Positions 11,500 through 21,744 of a stretch of 64,000 bases of DNA are shown one piece after another. The first letter of the stretch is position 1, and each line of letters starts with the position of its first letter. Origin of the DNA: Coriaria nepalensis (lineage: Eukaryota; Streptophyta; Magnoliopsida; Cucurbitales; Coriariaceae); contig CP114499.1 of the NCBI GenBank assembly GCA_027186245.1, positions 7,507,001-7,571,000 on the forward strand, read 5' to 3'. The position numbers and the translations under genes were made by a program. Under the pieces are notes generated by a model. It did not search any database and was not told the DNA's origin. It worked only from the letters and a program-made list of their open reading frames with translations.

Positions 11500-13700
11500 T
11501 CAGAAAATTACAACTGGTTGAACCAGATCTCCTGCTCGTCGAACTGCAGAAACAAGATCCCAATTGGATTCAGTATAGAGACTAGTCACAGCTCCATACC
11601 GACCAGCTCTACCTGTTCGACCAATCCTGTGCAGAAAATCGACTGCAGATGTAGCAAAGTCTGCCTGCAAAAGATAAAAATATTTTGATAATAAACTCTA
11701 CATGGCAGAGTAGAAATCTATCTATTTCACTTTCTTCTAAATACAAAATAAGAATTTTGAACCCTTGAAACCAGGCAGAATAACTAGTCAAAAGGGAGGC
11801 TTTACCTGAATAACATGTGAGACATTTGGAATGTCAACACCTCTAGCAGCTGCATCAGTGCAAACAAGAACACCTCCTTTCTCTCTGAAATCTGTTAATG
11901 CTAGCACGTTCCTCTAAAGAACAGTTTTTATGGTAACGGAAACAATCAATCCCTGAATTTACCAATATATTTGCCACTGCTTCCACAGTCTCAACTGTGT
12001 TTGCAAACACCATAGTTCTGGGTCCACCAGTTCCATCATCATCTAATGGTCTAGATCTAGTACCTTGCTTTACAGCCTTGATGAGTTCATCTACCTGAGT
12101 ATCAACTGTAATTTCTATCCACCTCTGCTCTAATCTGAAATTGGAAACTAAGTAGCATTTCAGCAAAAAGAAATCCCTCTTGAGCTGTTAGAAGCAAACT
12201 GAATATGGTAAGTTACCTGGGGCTGTGGCAATGGAGGTAATTTCCATTAACCCAGTTAGCATCTGGAAACATTTGCCCCACAACTGACCCAGCAGTTCTC
12301 TTTCCATTCAAAGGAAGGGTTGCGGCAATGAAAATATACTGTTTACTGCACTCGCAAAATTTTCGGACTCTCCTCCAATCTTTCCTTTTGATGGACGCAG
12401 ATTCAGTCTTCTCCAGTAATTCATTACCATCAATAACCTTGTCATCAGGCTCCATCCTCTTCCAAGGCGACTTTATCTTGTAATTCAATATCATACTCTG
12501 GAGTAATGTCTGATGAAAAAACAGATTCTAATGGGACTGTACTATCAGGAGACTGTTTTGACCGAGACAACAGCTTTTCTTCGAATCGAAGCAAGTGTAT
12601 GAAACGGATTACTTTATTTTGAAACTCCCAGTGAGAAGCATATCAGCTTCATCAAATACCTAGAGAGCAGTCAAAGTAACAGATTAATCAAAGAAAATCA
12701 ACCCCCACACCAACATCCTAGACTTGATGGTTCTACTGGTTCCTCAAAATGACCAAATTAAAGAACCAAGGATGAAGAAAAAAAGAGATTACCACGTGTT
12801 TTACAGCATGCAGAAATAAGCTACGACGAATTTTGTTTGGTTCAATATAATTGAGAAGAGCAGCAGGTGTTGATACAAGAATATCTGGCTTACTAACTGG
12901 CCAGCCCTGCAAAAAAAGTCAATCCTCACTAATACTTAATAAACAGAACAGGACACAAAAAATGAAAGCGCTTTGAGGATGAATGAAAACTCATACCTGT
13001 CTTCCACCAACAGCTGCAACTTTAAGAAGAGTATCACCATTTTCGTCACGAAGACCATTAGCCATTCTAACTACTTGCTCACAATTCACATAAGAGTACA
13101 TTAGGGCAAAGAACAAGAGAAATTGTATGAGACGGAGACGACTCTTGATCGTAATCAGTCTCCTTGGAGACATCTTGTCTGCTGGATAGTTGATTAATAA
13201 TGGGGACAAGATAACCATGCGTTTAACGACTACCAGTCTCTGCTGCAATAATCACATCCTTTCCAGATACTATTGATGGAACAGAAGCAGCCTAAAATGC
13301 AAACAACGAACCTTAATTTCCTTTGTAATGATATCAAATCCAATGAAAAATTGAACTAGATGTTAGAAAGTACCTGAACCAGAGATGGCCGATCGAATCC
13401 AGCTTTGGTGAGAGCTGAAGAAACCTTCTCAGATACACCAAGTGACGCCCATGAAACGTCATCTGCTGAAAAGAACGTGTCGCTTCCATTTCGCTCTGCA
13501 ACTGGAGAAGAAGCAGTTGCAAAAGCCCTAGATTGCTTAGCGTATGATTGTTTTGGTAAAAGCAAGCAGATACGAACCCGAGCAGACGGTGAACTAGAGA
13601 GAAGTGAGTATGAATTTCTGAACTGGGAGAACGAATTAAGCGGAAAAGTTAATTTTTGAGTATGAAAATGGAGCACAGAAACAGAGCGATAGAGAAGCAT
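11500..13700 (-). pseudogene. DEAD-box RNA helicase pseudogene, RH22-like
   Basis: Unprocessed copy of a plastid-type DEAD-box ATP-dependent RNA helicase like Arabidopsis RH22. Exons with intact GT-AG borders can be placed at 13374-13700, 12997-13291, 12793-12906, 12217-12659, 11806-12134 and 11500-11664. They carry, in order, a Ser-rich transit-like N-terminus, the Q-motif region (SWASLG..SLVQ), AAETGS, CEQVVRMANGL, PDILVSTPAALLNY, VFDEAD, AATLP, MVFANT, TDAAARGVD and HRIGRTGRAG. It is disabled in several places. The Walker A codons GKT read R-stop-T near 13235; about 7 bases are inserted after the LLCE codons near 13087; one base is lost after the DEAD exon motif (GSFQ); and further frame shifts occur near 12430 and 11885. 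The C-terminus also stops early after VQPVV. Not processed, since introns remain. Confidence 0.85.
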
Positions 13701-14753
13701 TTGGTTTCCCCATTTTTTCTTCTCGAATTTGCAGAATTTGCAGAATTTGCAGAGAGAGAAAGAGGACGGAGAAGAGGGATTTTCAGGGTTTAGGGTTTAA
13801 CCCAAATCTATAACTTTTCTTAGCCGTAGGATCCCTTGTCAATCAAATTTATGTTGATCGGAAGGTGGAAAAATTAACCGAACATAAATTAATTGAACTT
13901 GTTGGATAAATTTTCATTTCGATATTTACAACATCACCTACACAGATCAATTCCATATGAACTCAACTTCAAATCAACCGTCCGTAATTACATTAAGCAA
14001 GAATCAAACTTACGGTTTCCTTGACAGAAGGAACTCCTGAAACGAGTGTAAAGAAGAAGGAAAAACAAAATCATAACACATACATTACTTCTTAACTAAA
14101 GATCGCATGTACTCGTCATGAAATACACATAGTTAGGACGAGCATAACAATCTTATTCAGGTTCCAGTCTTCCAGCCGGATTCTGATTTCGAGTGCCTCT
14201 CCGATGAACCTTTAACTAGGGTACACAAAATCTTATCATACTTTGTTAACGAGGCAATTCGAGGTCAGGTCTTCGGTCAAGCACTTGGTTTCTACTTAGC
14301 ATGTGTGATGAGTTATGCATCAACTACGATATTAAGGGAGACTGGTACATTGTTTTCACAACCTTTGAATCAGAGAATGAAGTTCTCAGAACAAGATACG
14401 AGGAAATGTGTCTCAATAACATACACACAAATAAATATATGCTGAACAGCGGGAAATTGTTAGTACATTTCTTACTAATTCAAGATTTCTAATACTAAAG
14501 GACATCGAATCCCAAACAAGTACTACTACTGTGATTGTATGACTCTACAATCGAAATAAAAACATGGTAAAGATTTTATCAGTGAAAAATCCATAAAATT
14601 CGGCCTAAGCCATCATCATCATCTACACCTACATTACTCTGCCGATTCTCCAGATATACCATCCTAGTTCAATAAGTAGGTAAGAGTACAATCGAAAGAA
14701 TTTAAGGAGAAATAACTAAAAAGTTTTATAGGTAATGGAGTCCATTATCATAC
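13701..14753. other. Intergenic DNA between the RH22-like and KxDL pseudogenes
   Basis: Contains the former 5' flank of the helicase copy, with a repeated GCAGAATTT motif at about 13732-13753. A block at about 13818-13885 resembles the sequence just upstream of the DNA polymerase lambda start (about 15459-15505), in the same orientation. The remainder, to 14753, shows no coding signature; the 63-codon ORF at 14301-14492 is not recognised. Downstream exons of the KxDL copy may once have lain here. Confidence 0.5.
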
Positions 14754-15368
14754 CTTATCTTTTGAAAGATGAAATCAAGGTCGGATTTCATGGATAGGCA
14801 CGGGAAAAATCTCCAGAGAACTCAGCAAAGCAATACTCTGAATACTCATTGAAAGTGAGAGCACTGCATTGCTGTCCTGCAACCTTCCCATTCTGCTTTT
14901 ATCACCCCACAAAATTTAGAATCAAACAAGTAATTATAAGCTGAAAACAAATACAAAAAAAATTAGAATTTTTGTTTAGAGAAACATAAAAATTTTCAAA
15001 CCAATCGCAACTTGATACGCTTCTATAATTCATAATTTATATCTTAACTAGTGTAAACGTAGTATGTATGAATCATAAATCGAATTCATGATGAAAAACA
15101 TCTGCCATTTCTAACACAGTGTTAACCTCAAGACAGAGCTGGTTGATATAGGGCGGGATCTTTATCGTTTGACTCACATTTGAGATGAGCCCTAATTCAA
15201 ACATTTCGACAATCCTGATTAAAATAGGAGAGAAAGAGAGAGATGGTACATGAGATGCTGCAATTGATTGATGGAGTTCAAATCGTCGCCGTTGATTAGG
15301 GTTTTGAATTCACGAGAAAGTTGTTCTGAGTCCGCTCGAATCGATTCTGTCTCTAGAGTCTGCTCCAT
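14754..15368 (-). pseudogene. Broken KxDL-motif protein gene (BLOC-1-related)
   Basis: Exon 1 (15250-15368) encodes MEQTLETES.. with a SREFKTLI block and LQHL. Exon 2 (14754-14892) gives GRLQDSNAVLS, then in a second frame HFNEYSE-like YSEYCFAEFSGDFSR, then in a third frame the signature SMKSDLDFIFQKIR. These are the conserved parts of the plant KxDL protein, a homologue of the animal BORC/BLOC-1 subunit KXD1 involved in endolysosome positioning. Splice borders (GT at 15249-15248, AG before 14892, GT at 14753-14752) are intact. However, about two bases are missing after AVLS, and roughly 16 bases are missing between DFSR and the SMKSDL block, so the frame is lost twice. I could not identify the last exon. 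It could also be a functional gene with sequencing errors, but two independent lesions make a pseudogene more likely. Confidence 0.65.
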
Positions 15369-15664
15369 GGTCACTCACTATAACACCTGAGAGATGAAGA
15401 TCGTTGGAAGCGAAGAAAAACGATAACTTTCTGCTCGACAAGTATTCAAATCATTTCGAGCCGTTAGATTCTTTGTCAATCGGATCGGAAGGTGGAAAAG
15501 TTAACCGAGCACAGAAACGGAGGGTGAAGATGCTCGTCTCACAGCAACGGAGAGACTCGTGGATATTGACACGTGTCAGTCTAGACCCCACCGCACTGTC
15601 CGGTTGCAGAATAAAAAACAGAAGCTTCTCTAAAAGGGCAAATAAAAGGTCGAAGAAAATTTTA
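15369..15664. promoter_or_regulatory. Bidirectional intergenic/promoter region KxDL copy - POLL
   Basis: Only about 300 bases separate the start codons of the minus-strand KxDL copy and the plus-strand polymerase lambda gene, so the two share one head-to-head promoter region. No TATA box is obvious. The interval is open in the polymerase frame from 15404, giving a possible 87-codon N-terminal extension rich in Lys, Arg and Ser, but conserved polymerase sequence begins only at 15665. Confidence 0.5.
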
Positions 15665-18638
15665 ATGGCGCCAAGGAAAACAAAGAGCCAAAGCCGCACT
15701 TCGGATCCAGATGGAATGTTCGCAGGGATGATCATTTTCCTTGTCGAAACCGGAGTTCAGGCTCGTCGTTTGCAGGTCTTTTCTTTCACATTCATATTTT
15801 AGAGGCATTTTACTATTTCAGTGTACATTCTATCGGAAATTTCACTTATTATTTCGCATTTCTCTCTTGAATTTGGTTTTTGAAGATTTGGAAGCAGAAA
15901 CTGGTCCAAATGGGAGCTATAATCGAGGAAAAATTATCGAAAAGGGTCACCCACGTATTTTCTGAGAGCTCTGATGCACTTCACCGAAAAATTAACAGTG
16001 AACTCTTGTCTCGCTTTAAAGGGGTCAGTTCAAAATTTTCTCTTTTCTTTCGTTCACCTTTTTTATTCGTGTTTGGTTTGCAAGAAGTTTCTGGGTGTGG
16101 TGTGCTTATGATTTTTTTAATAAATGATTTTTTACTTTCCAATTTGGAAGAGGGTCCTTCTTTACCAATGGCTAGAAGACAGCTTGAGCTCAGGGGAGAG
16201 AGCATCAGAGGAGCTGTATGATATCACTAAGAAAGTGGATTCAGATGGTGAACATGGAACTATCTCAAGTGACCATGAACCTTCTTCTTGTTCCAAAAAG
16301 ATCAAATCTTGTGCGGTATCTGAGCCGTCAAGCCCTGACGATGATTATGCCTCCTCCGCCAACCCGAGCCTGGTAAAAACTAGCCCTACCCCCATCCACT
16401 CTGTGAATATGGATGTAAGTTTCATTTGCTAATAGGAAAAAGACTTTATTGTTTGCTGGAATCAAGACAAGTTTCTGTTTTGAAGTATACTATTAACTTT
16501 CTAATTTGAATTGTGAGTAGTGAGACTAAATTTTATGTTGATTGGGTGAGAATGATGCAGTCATCCTTGCCGTACAGTCCACCTGATATGAACAAGAACA
16601 TAACTGAGATATTTGGAAAACTTATCAACATATACAGAGGTGAAGAAGATCTTTAAAACCTTATTTGTACTAGTTCTAAGCCTTTTTCTTTTTGTTGAAT
16701 ACTTTTTGGGACCTAGGTGTTGAGATTTTTTTGATTTTGAAAGCATTGGGCGATGATCGGAGATCATTTAGCTATTACAAAGCAATTCCAGTCATTGAGA
16801 AGTTGCCCTTCAAAATTGAGAGTGCTGACCAGGTCAAAGGCCTGCCCACGATCGGACCATCCTTAAGAGATCATGTAAGTTAAAACACGACCTTAGCTTT
16901 GACTCTTTTTGAGTGTTTGATGAATCAAATTAAATATATACATTTAGCCTTTATTAAAAAAAATAGTTCTAATTGATCACCATGTGCTTGCAGATTCAAG
17001 AGATAGTGAGTACGGGGAAGTTATCTAAGCTAGAACACTTTCAAACAGATGAAAAGGTACTCAAAGGTTCTACTGTTTGTTCAATTCCCCCCCCCCCCCC
17101 TGCCTCTCTCTCCTTATAACATAAGTGCAGGTCTTCTTAGTTCATTGTAGTCTTTTGTCTTTTCAATCTATAGGTGAGAACAATCTCCCTATTTGGGGAA
17201 GTTTGGGGCATTGGGCCATCTACAGCTTTGAAATTATACGAGAAAGGGCACCGTACCCTAGACGATTTAAGAAAAGAGGAATCGTTAACCACTGCACAGA
17301 AGATAGGCTTAAAGTATTTTGATGATATCCAACAGAGAATCCCACGCCATGAGGTCCAAATGTTGTTTCCCTTCTTACCTAAATTTTGCAAAGCTGATTC
17401 AAAAATTTTCTTTAACAAAGTTAATCTTAGAGACATGTGAACCACTTTTTCTTGGTTTTTGATAGGTTGAAGAAATGGAGTGGCTTCTACAAAAGGCTGG
17501 TGAAGATATTTTACCCGGTGTAAGATCCATGATTTTGATCTGAGCCTTAAATGTCCTGTCTTTGTATTTGTTGTTTTATATGTATTTAAATTTGTAGATT
17601 GTCATTGTATGTGGAGGATCATTTAGGCGCGGGAAAGCTTCATGTGGTGATATGGACATTGTAATTACACATCCAGATGGGAAGAGGTTCAAAATCTAAT
17701 TCCTCTTATTCTTGTTCCTTTCTCTTCTGCTTCCCCTATGATATGGATTTAAACAGGTCAAAAGAAAGGCTAATCTAATTTTCCCTTCACTCGCAGCCAT
17801 AAAGGATTTTTACAAAGATATGTTAAGTATTTGAAGGATATGAAGTTTCTAAGGGAGGATTTAGTCTTCAGCACTCATAGTGAGCAGGTCGTAGCAAATT
17901 TTCCCCTTTAGATTTTTGGTTTATGCTTCAACATTTATGTTTCCATTTTTAACTTTTGGAGTTTTTCATTATACAACAGGGAACTGATTCTGGGGTTGAT
18001 ACATATTTTGGCCTTTGCACATATCCCGGACGAGAGCTCCGCCACCGCATAGATTTCAAGGCATCTTTTTATTTTATTTTATTTTTCTCTTGTACTGTCT
18101 TTTTGCTGGCTAATTGCAGGATATAATATACCAGACCTCCCTTCCTTTTTCGACCTTATACTGGTTAGAAGATATAATAATGGTCTTCTTTTTTTCATAG
18201 GTATATCCGAGGGATATATATGCATTTGGGCTAATAGCTTGGACCGGAAACGACGTTCTAAATAGGAGGTATGTTTAATTAACCTCAACTCTACATTTAT
18301 TAGAACTGCAAATGAGTTATTTTGTTGCATAATCTCTCATCTTTTTTATATGGAAAATTGTTTATGCAGGTTAAGATTGCTCGCAGAATCAAAAGGTTTC
18401 CGGCTTGATGATACTGGACTGTTTCCAGCAACTCAGGGATCGGGCGGTAAAAGGGTAAAATAATTTTATGCTCTCAAAATGTATTAGCTTTTATAATTGA
18501 ACAAGCTGTTGGCATATGATATTTTCGCTTCTCTTGCAGGGTTCTAAAGCGATGGCAAGTTTGAAACTCGACACCGAAAAGGAGGTCTTTGATTTTCTCG
18601 GATTCCCTTGGCTCATACCTCATCAAAGGAATCTTTGA
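15665..18638 (+). CDS. POLL: DNA polymerase lambda (family X)
   Basis: Complete 14-exon gene encoding 510 residues (Arabidopsis protein about 529). It is the plant family X polymerase used for gap filling in base-excision repair and non-homologous end joining in the nucleus. Exons: 15665-15775, 15886-16023, 16151-16414, 16561-16639, 16744-16874, 16994-17056, 17174-17353, 17466-17519, 17598-17686, 17797-17887, 17980-18060, 18201-18268, 18370-18454, 18540-18638; all phases agree. Domains: BRCT (about residues 17-95, starting DGMFAGMIIFL), Ser/Pro-rich linker, 8-kDa domain with helix-hairpin-helix, and palm with catalytic GDMD (D358, D360) and the third Asp in HRIDFK (D425). The C-terminus FDFLGFPW matches the family. 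Intron 11 begins GC rather than GT. The start at 15665 is chosen because conservation begins there. Confidence 0.93.
17087..17100 (+). repeat. 14-base poly-C tract in POLL intron 6
   Basis: An uninterrupted run of 14 C between exons 6 and 7 of the polymerase lambda gene. Such runs are length-unstable and could form i-motif or, on the other strand, G-quadruplex structures. Confidence 0.9.
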
Positions 18639-19050
18639 AGAGAAATACTTGTAAGCTTGATGTAGAAACCTCCAAAATCGTCTCTCTTCTTTTTGTTTTT
18701 TTGGTGTAGTTTTGTTACGTACGACCAGAACACTTGTAAATCATGCCAGTTGCGTTAAGTTTAGAGAGAGCTTGATCTTGTAAAGTATGGTAATCTTAAT
18801 GTGATTATAATATAAGGTTCCACCTGTGCTTTGTCCCATGATTCTGATCAGGTCAAATAAGAAATAAATGGAATTGATAAAGGGTAAATATGGATGTCGG
18901 AAAAGTGGGAAAATTTAAAAAAATAAAAATAAGGAGAGAGAGAGGGCAAATTTGTAATTTAAATGTTATTGATAAACCATCGACTGTCTTTCTCCCTGTC
19001 CGAACTTCAAACACTAAACCCTTGTCTAGTACTTGATCAGAAAAAAGATA
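18639..19050. other. Intergenic: POLL 3' flank and PRIN2 promoter
   Basis: About 410 bases separate the POLL stop from the PRIN2 start. The first half should be the POLL 3' UTR. The second half carries a GA-rich stretch (about 18935-18945). No further coding sequence is seen. Confidence 0.5.
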
Positions 19051-19819
19051 ATGTCGTGGAGTACATCTCCTTCTCTTTCTCTTCTCCCTTCCATTTTCTC
19101 TTCATCTTCTTCGTCTTCCATTAGAATCACTCTATTATCCTTCTTTCACAATAACCCAAATAACACTACTGCATATAAAATTCCATCCTTCTTTCATTCA
19201 CTCTGCAGAAATACTCAGACAAAATCACCTCCATCCTCTTCCTCCTTCACCAAGCAGATTTGCAGAGCAGCAGAATACAAATTTCCCGACCCAATTCCCG
19301 AGTTCGCTGATGCTGTATTAATCTTCGATTATTATTAGTGGGTTAACAGCTAACAAGTGATTTTCAATTTTTTTATTAATTGTTTATTATTTTCCAGGAG
19401 ACAGAGAAGCTGCGGACCCACCTCCAGAATAAGTTCTCCAAGAAAGACTTGTATGGAGATAGAGGTGACCAAGTAGTAGGAATCTGCACTGAGGTACTTG
19501 AATTTTTTAGGACAGATTTATTTTCTCTTACAGTAAGGTATACATATGTTGAGAAGGGACTTATGACCTGTTCTACTATTGTTTTGATGACCAGATATTC
19601 AGCACTTTCTTACATACAGAGTACGGTGGTCCTGGGACTCTCTTAGTCATACCTTTCATTGACATGGCAGATACAGTACATGAACGAGGATTACCGGGCG
19701 GGTCCCAAGCAGCACGAGCTGCCATTAAATGGGCACAAGATCATGTCGACAAGGACTGGAATGAGTGGACCGGTGATGACAGCAAGGAGAATTTCCAGAG
19801 AGAATCCCGGTTAGGTTAA
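19051..19819 (+). CDS. PRIN2: PLASTID REDOX INSENSITIVE 2 (PRIN2) homologue
   Basis: Three exons (19051-19314, 19398-19493, 19595-19819) encode 194 residues. PRIN2 is a small plant-specific nucleoid protein that is needed for plastid-encoded RNA polymerase activity and takes part in redox signalling to the nucleus. The first 70 or so residues are Ser/Thr-rich with few acidic residues, a typical chloroplast transit peptide. The conserved core follows: CRAAEYKFPDPIPEFADA, ETEKLR..L.NKFSKKDLYGD, VVGICTE, EYGGPGTLLVIPFIDMAD, PGG.QAARAAIKWAQ and DHVDKDW.EWTG. All intron phases are consistent and the length matches the family. The gene is convergent with the DCC protein gene downstream, with about 320 bases between stops. 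Confidence 0.93.
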
Positions 19820-20139
19820 TGTCAGTCAGTGTAGTTTATGAGTGATATTATGAACTGAAGATCTGTAACATGATTAAACTTGAATGCCAAAATTATGTAC
19901 GCTTTTCTTCAACTGTCGGGAAAAAAACAATAAAAGTATTAAGGTATCAAGAACCGAAATCCGAGCTAAGAAATCAAACCTATGCAGAAGAGGCAACTCT
20001 ATATTTTCAACTTTCATCTAAGTAACCTGTGCGAACTAAAATTGTTATCTCATCAATCTTACCAATTAGTTGTATTGCAGAGCAGCTATCAAAAAAGAGA
20101 TTCTCTAACCATAACTGAAGATAGAACTAAAGCCTTGTT
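19820..20139. other. Convergent 3' flanks of PRIN2 and the DCC gene
   Basis: 320 bases between two convergent stop codons. This space must hold both 3' UTRs and possibly overlapping transcript ends. No ORF of interest. Confidence 0.6.
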
Positions 20140-21465
20140 TTATACGGATTCTTTACGGATCTTCTCAATCAATTCTTCCCTGTCAATGAATCGCTCGAGC
20201 AGTTCTGCCTCTTTTAGAACCAAGCAATAGTCAGCCTTTCCGAACCAGTCATATCGATTTGCAGCAATGTAGTCGTATATAATGTCTCTAAGTGGGGCAG
20301 GAATTATCAAGAAAGCGCTTAAAGCGGAGTAAGGAAGCGGTAAGTATGATGCTACTTTAAGTGCAGCTGCCAAAAAAAAAAAAATCCATTATGCTTCAAA
20401 ATTAAAAACTAGATAATGCAAAAGGCAGCATATAGTCCTGATAGAAAATGCTCAGAATTGATTTTACCATTATATAAAAATGGAGAATACAGTTGCGACA
20501 GGATAAGAACAGAAAAATGGAAAGAGGAAAAAGTCGGGGAAGAAATTTCAATTGCAGATTCAAGAAAGCAGGAAAAGAGGAAGGATTATGAGTTCTAACC
20601 AGTGGAACCTCGATGGTGTAAGCCCAAGCCTTCAATAAACAGAAAACGACGGCGAACATCTTCTCTACTTACACCACAGTCAATCAGGTATGGATTAGCA
20701 GCCTCGGATTGAAGACAGCAAAACTTGATCTTCTTATCCTTGTCTGCTTGGATCACCCACTTAACCCCTGCAAGTTTTCAATGTCAGAGAAGACGAATCT
20801 CGAGCAGTGCTTCTATCAGAAAAAAGAATTTCCGTAAAATGGAGAACAGGTAAAAGCATTGACAAATTAGTTAGATACTACAAATTCAGAAACTTAAGCC
20901 ATTTGTGTGCAATCTCTACTCATTACAATTTTGAAGCATATCGCGATACGCACTTATTCTAATGACCAAACAAAATTGGCTTCATTATAACAAACTAACT
21001 AGCAATGTGAAAACAATTTCAGGAAGGAAAGCCAGAGTGACTGAAGATTAATACAATGACATGATGAGAAGGATGTAAGTCATAATATGCCCCTAAGAAA
21101 TATTCAGAGGGAGAGGGGAGCGAACGAGTACCACGATGGCAGAGATGGCATTCGCCGTCATAGATGACGACGCCGGGCCGGAGGATCAAAGGTAACCCTA
21201 ACGAACTCACAGCCTGACGGCTCTGCGTAGTAGGAGAAAAGGTCGGAGCTGCTGCGCTAGCTGTATAAAGCAGCTCCCCCACTTCTTCTTCCTCTCTCTT
21301 TACAGCAACTTTCGAAAATTCAGCAGCATTGATCAAATCGGAGGCGGCGGATGAAAACGAACGAGAAAACGGAAGATGAAAAGTAGAGGTGATGGATAGT
21401 CTTCTAATTGCCGGCGATGGGGTGATTAGGCGTCGAAATGTTCTCGTTAGCGTTTTCGTCGCCAT
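20140..21465 (-). CDS. DCC-family (DUF393, YuxK-like) putative thiol-disulfide oxidoreductase, plastid-targeted
   Basis: Three exons on the minus strand (21132-21465, 20600-20767, 20140-20366) give 242 residues in consistent phase. The DCC family is named for its Asp-Cys-Cys pattern; here the site reads VIYDGECHLCHR with C106 and C109 forming a CxxC pair, consistent with a thioredoxin-like redox role, though plant members are poorly characterised. Conserved parts include KWVIQAD, KFCCLQSEAANPYL, RRRFLFIEGLG and ANRYDWFGK. The closest known relative is the Arabidopsis protein At1g52590. The first 70 residues are Arg/Ser-rich and Thr-rich, fitting a chloroplast or mitochondrial transit peptide. 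A TGGGCC and an AGCCCA element lie about 140 bases upstream of the start. Confidence 0.88.
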
Positions 21466-21497
21466 TCCTTGAAGAGGAAGCCACGACTATGAAAACC

Positions 21498-21514
21498 GGG
21501 GGGGGGGGGGGGGG
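21498..21514 (+). repeat. 17-base poly-G tract upstream of the DCC gene
   Basis: Seventeen consecutive G on the plus strand, only 33 bases upstream of the minus-strand DCC start codon, so it lies in the leader as a C run on the transcribed sense. It is likely length-unstable and could form a G-quadruplex. Confidence 0.9.
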
Positions 21515-21601
21515 TTCTGGAACTTTTTATGTTTCTGTTTTCTCCAGTCCGTCTGATGGATCTCGAATGGTGCGGAAGTCGGTACTCAGTTGGTTGGTTG
21601 G

Positions 21602-21615
21602 TGGGCCTGAGCCCA
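21602..21615. promoter_or_regulatory. Paired site II-like elements (TGGGCC / AGCCCA)
   Basis: TGGGCC at 21602-21607 and AGCCCA (TGGGCT on the other strand) at 21610-21615. Such TCP-binding site II elements, often in pairs, are typical of plant housekeeping promoters, and this pair sits upstream of the plastid DCC gene. Assignment rests on motif and position only. Confidence 0.4.
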
Positions 21616-21668
21616 ATTCTTCGTGGGTCTTTGTGGTCCATGACAAAAAATGCAAAGAAAAAAGGTTG

Positions 21669-21744
21669 CGCCAGAAGGTGTGCGCGATCTCCGACCTTGT
21701 GGATAACAACACCCACACGATCTAACCAACTGAGCTATTCCAGC
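21669..21744 (-). tRNA. Degenerate tRNA-Asn (pseudo-tRNA)
   Basis: The minus strand reads GCTGGAATAGCTCAGTTGG at the 5' end, an exact match to the start of plant nuclear tRNA-Asn, followed by GTTAGATCGTGTGG, CCACAAGGTCGGAG and the acceptor strand TTCTGGCG. The A box is intact and the acceptor stem still pairs, with one extra G-U wobble. The anticodon stem GTGG/CCAC is present but its loop holds 10 bases (GTGTTGTTAT) instead of 7, and the T arm is scrambled so the B box is lost. A run of T follows soon after the 3' end, as for a pol III terminator. It is best described as a tRNA-Asn pseudogene. The ORFs overlapping it on both strands are not real genes. Confidence 0.8.
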
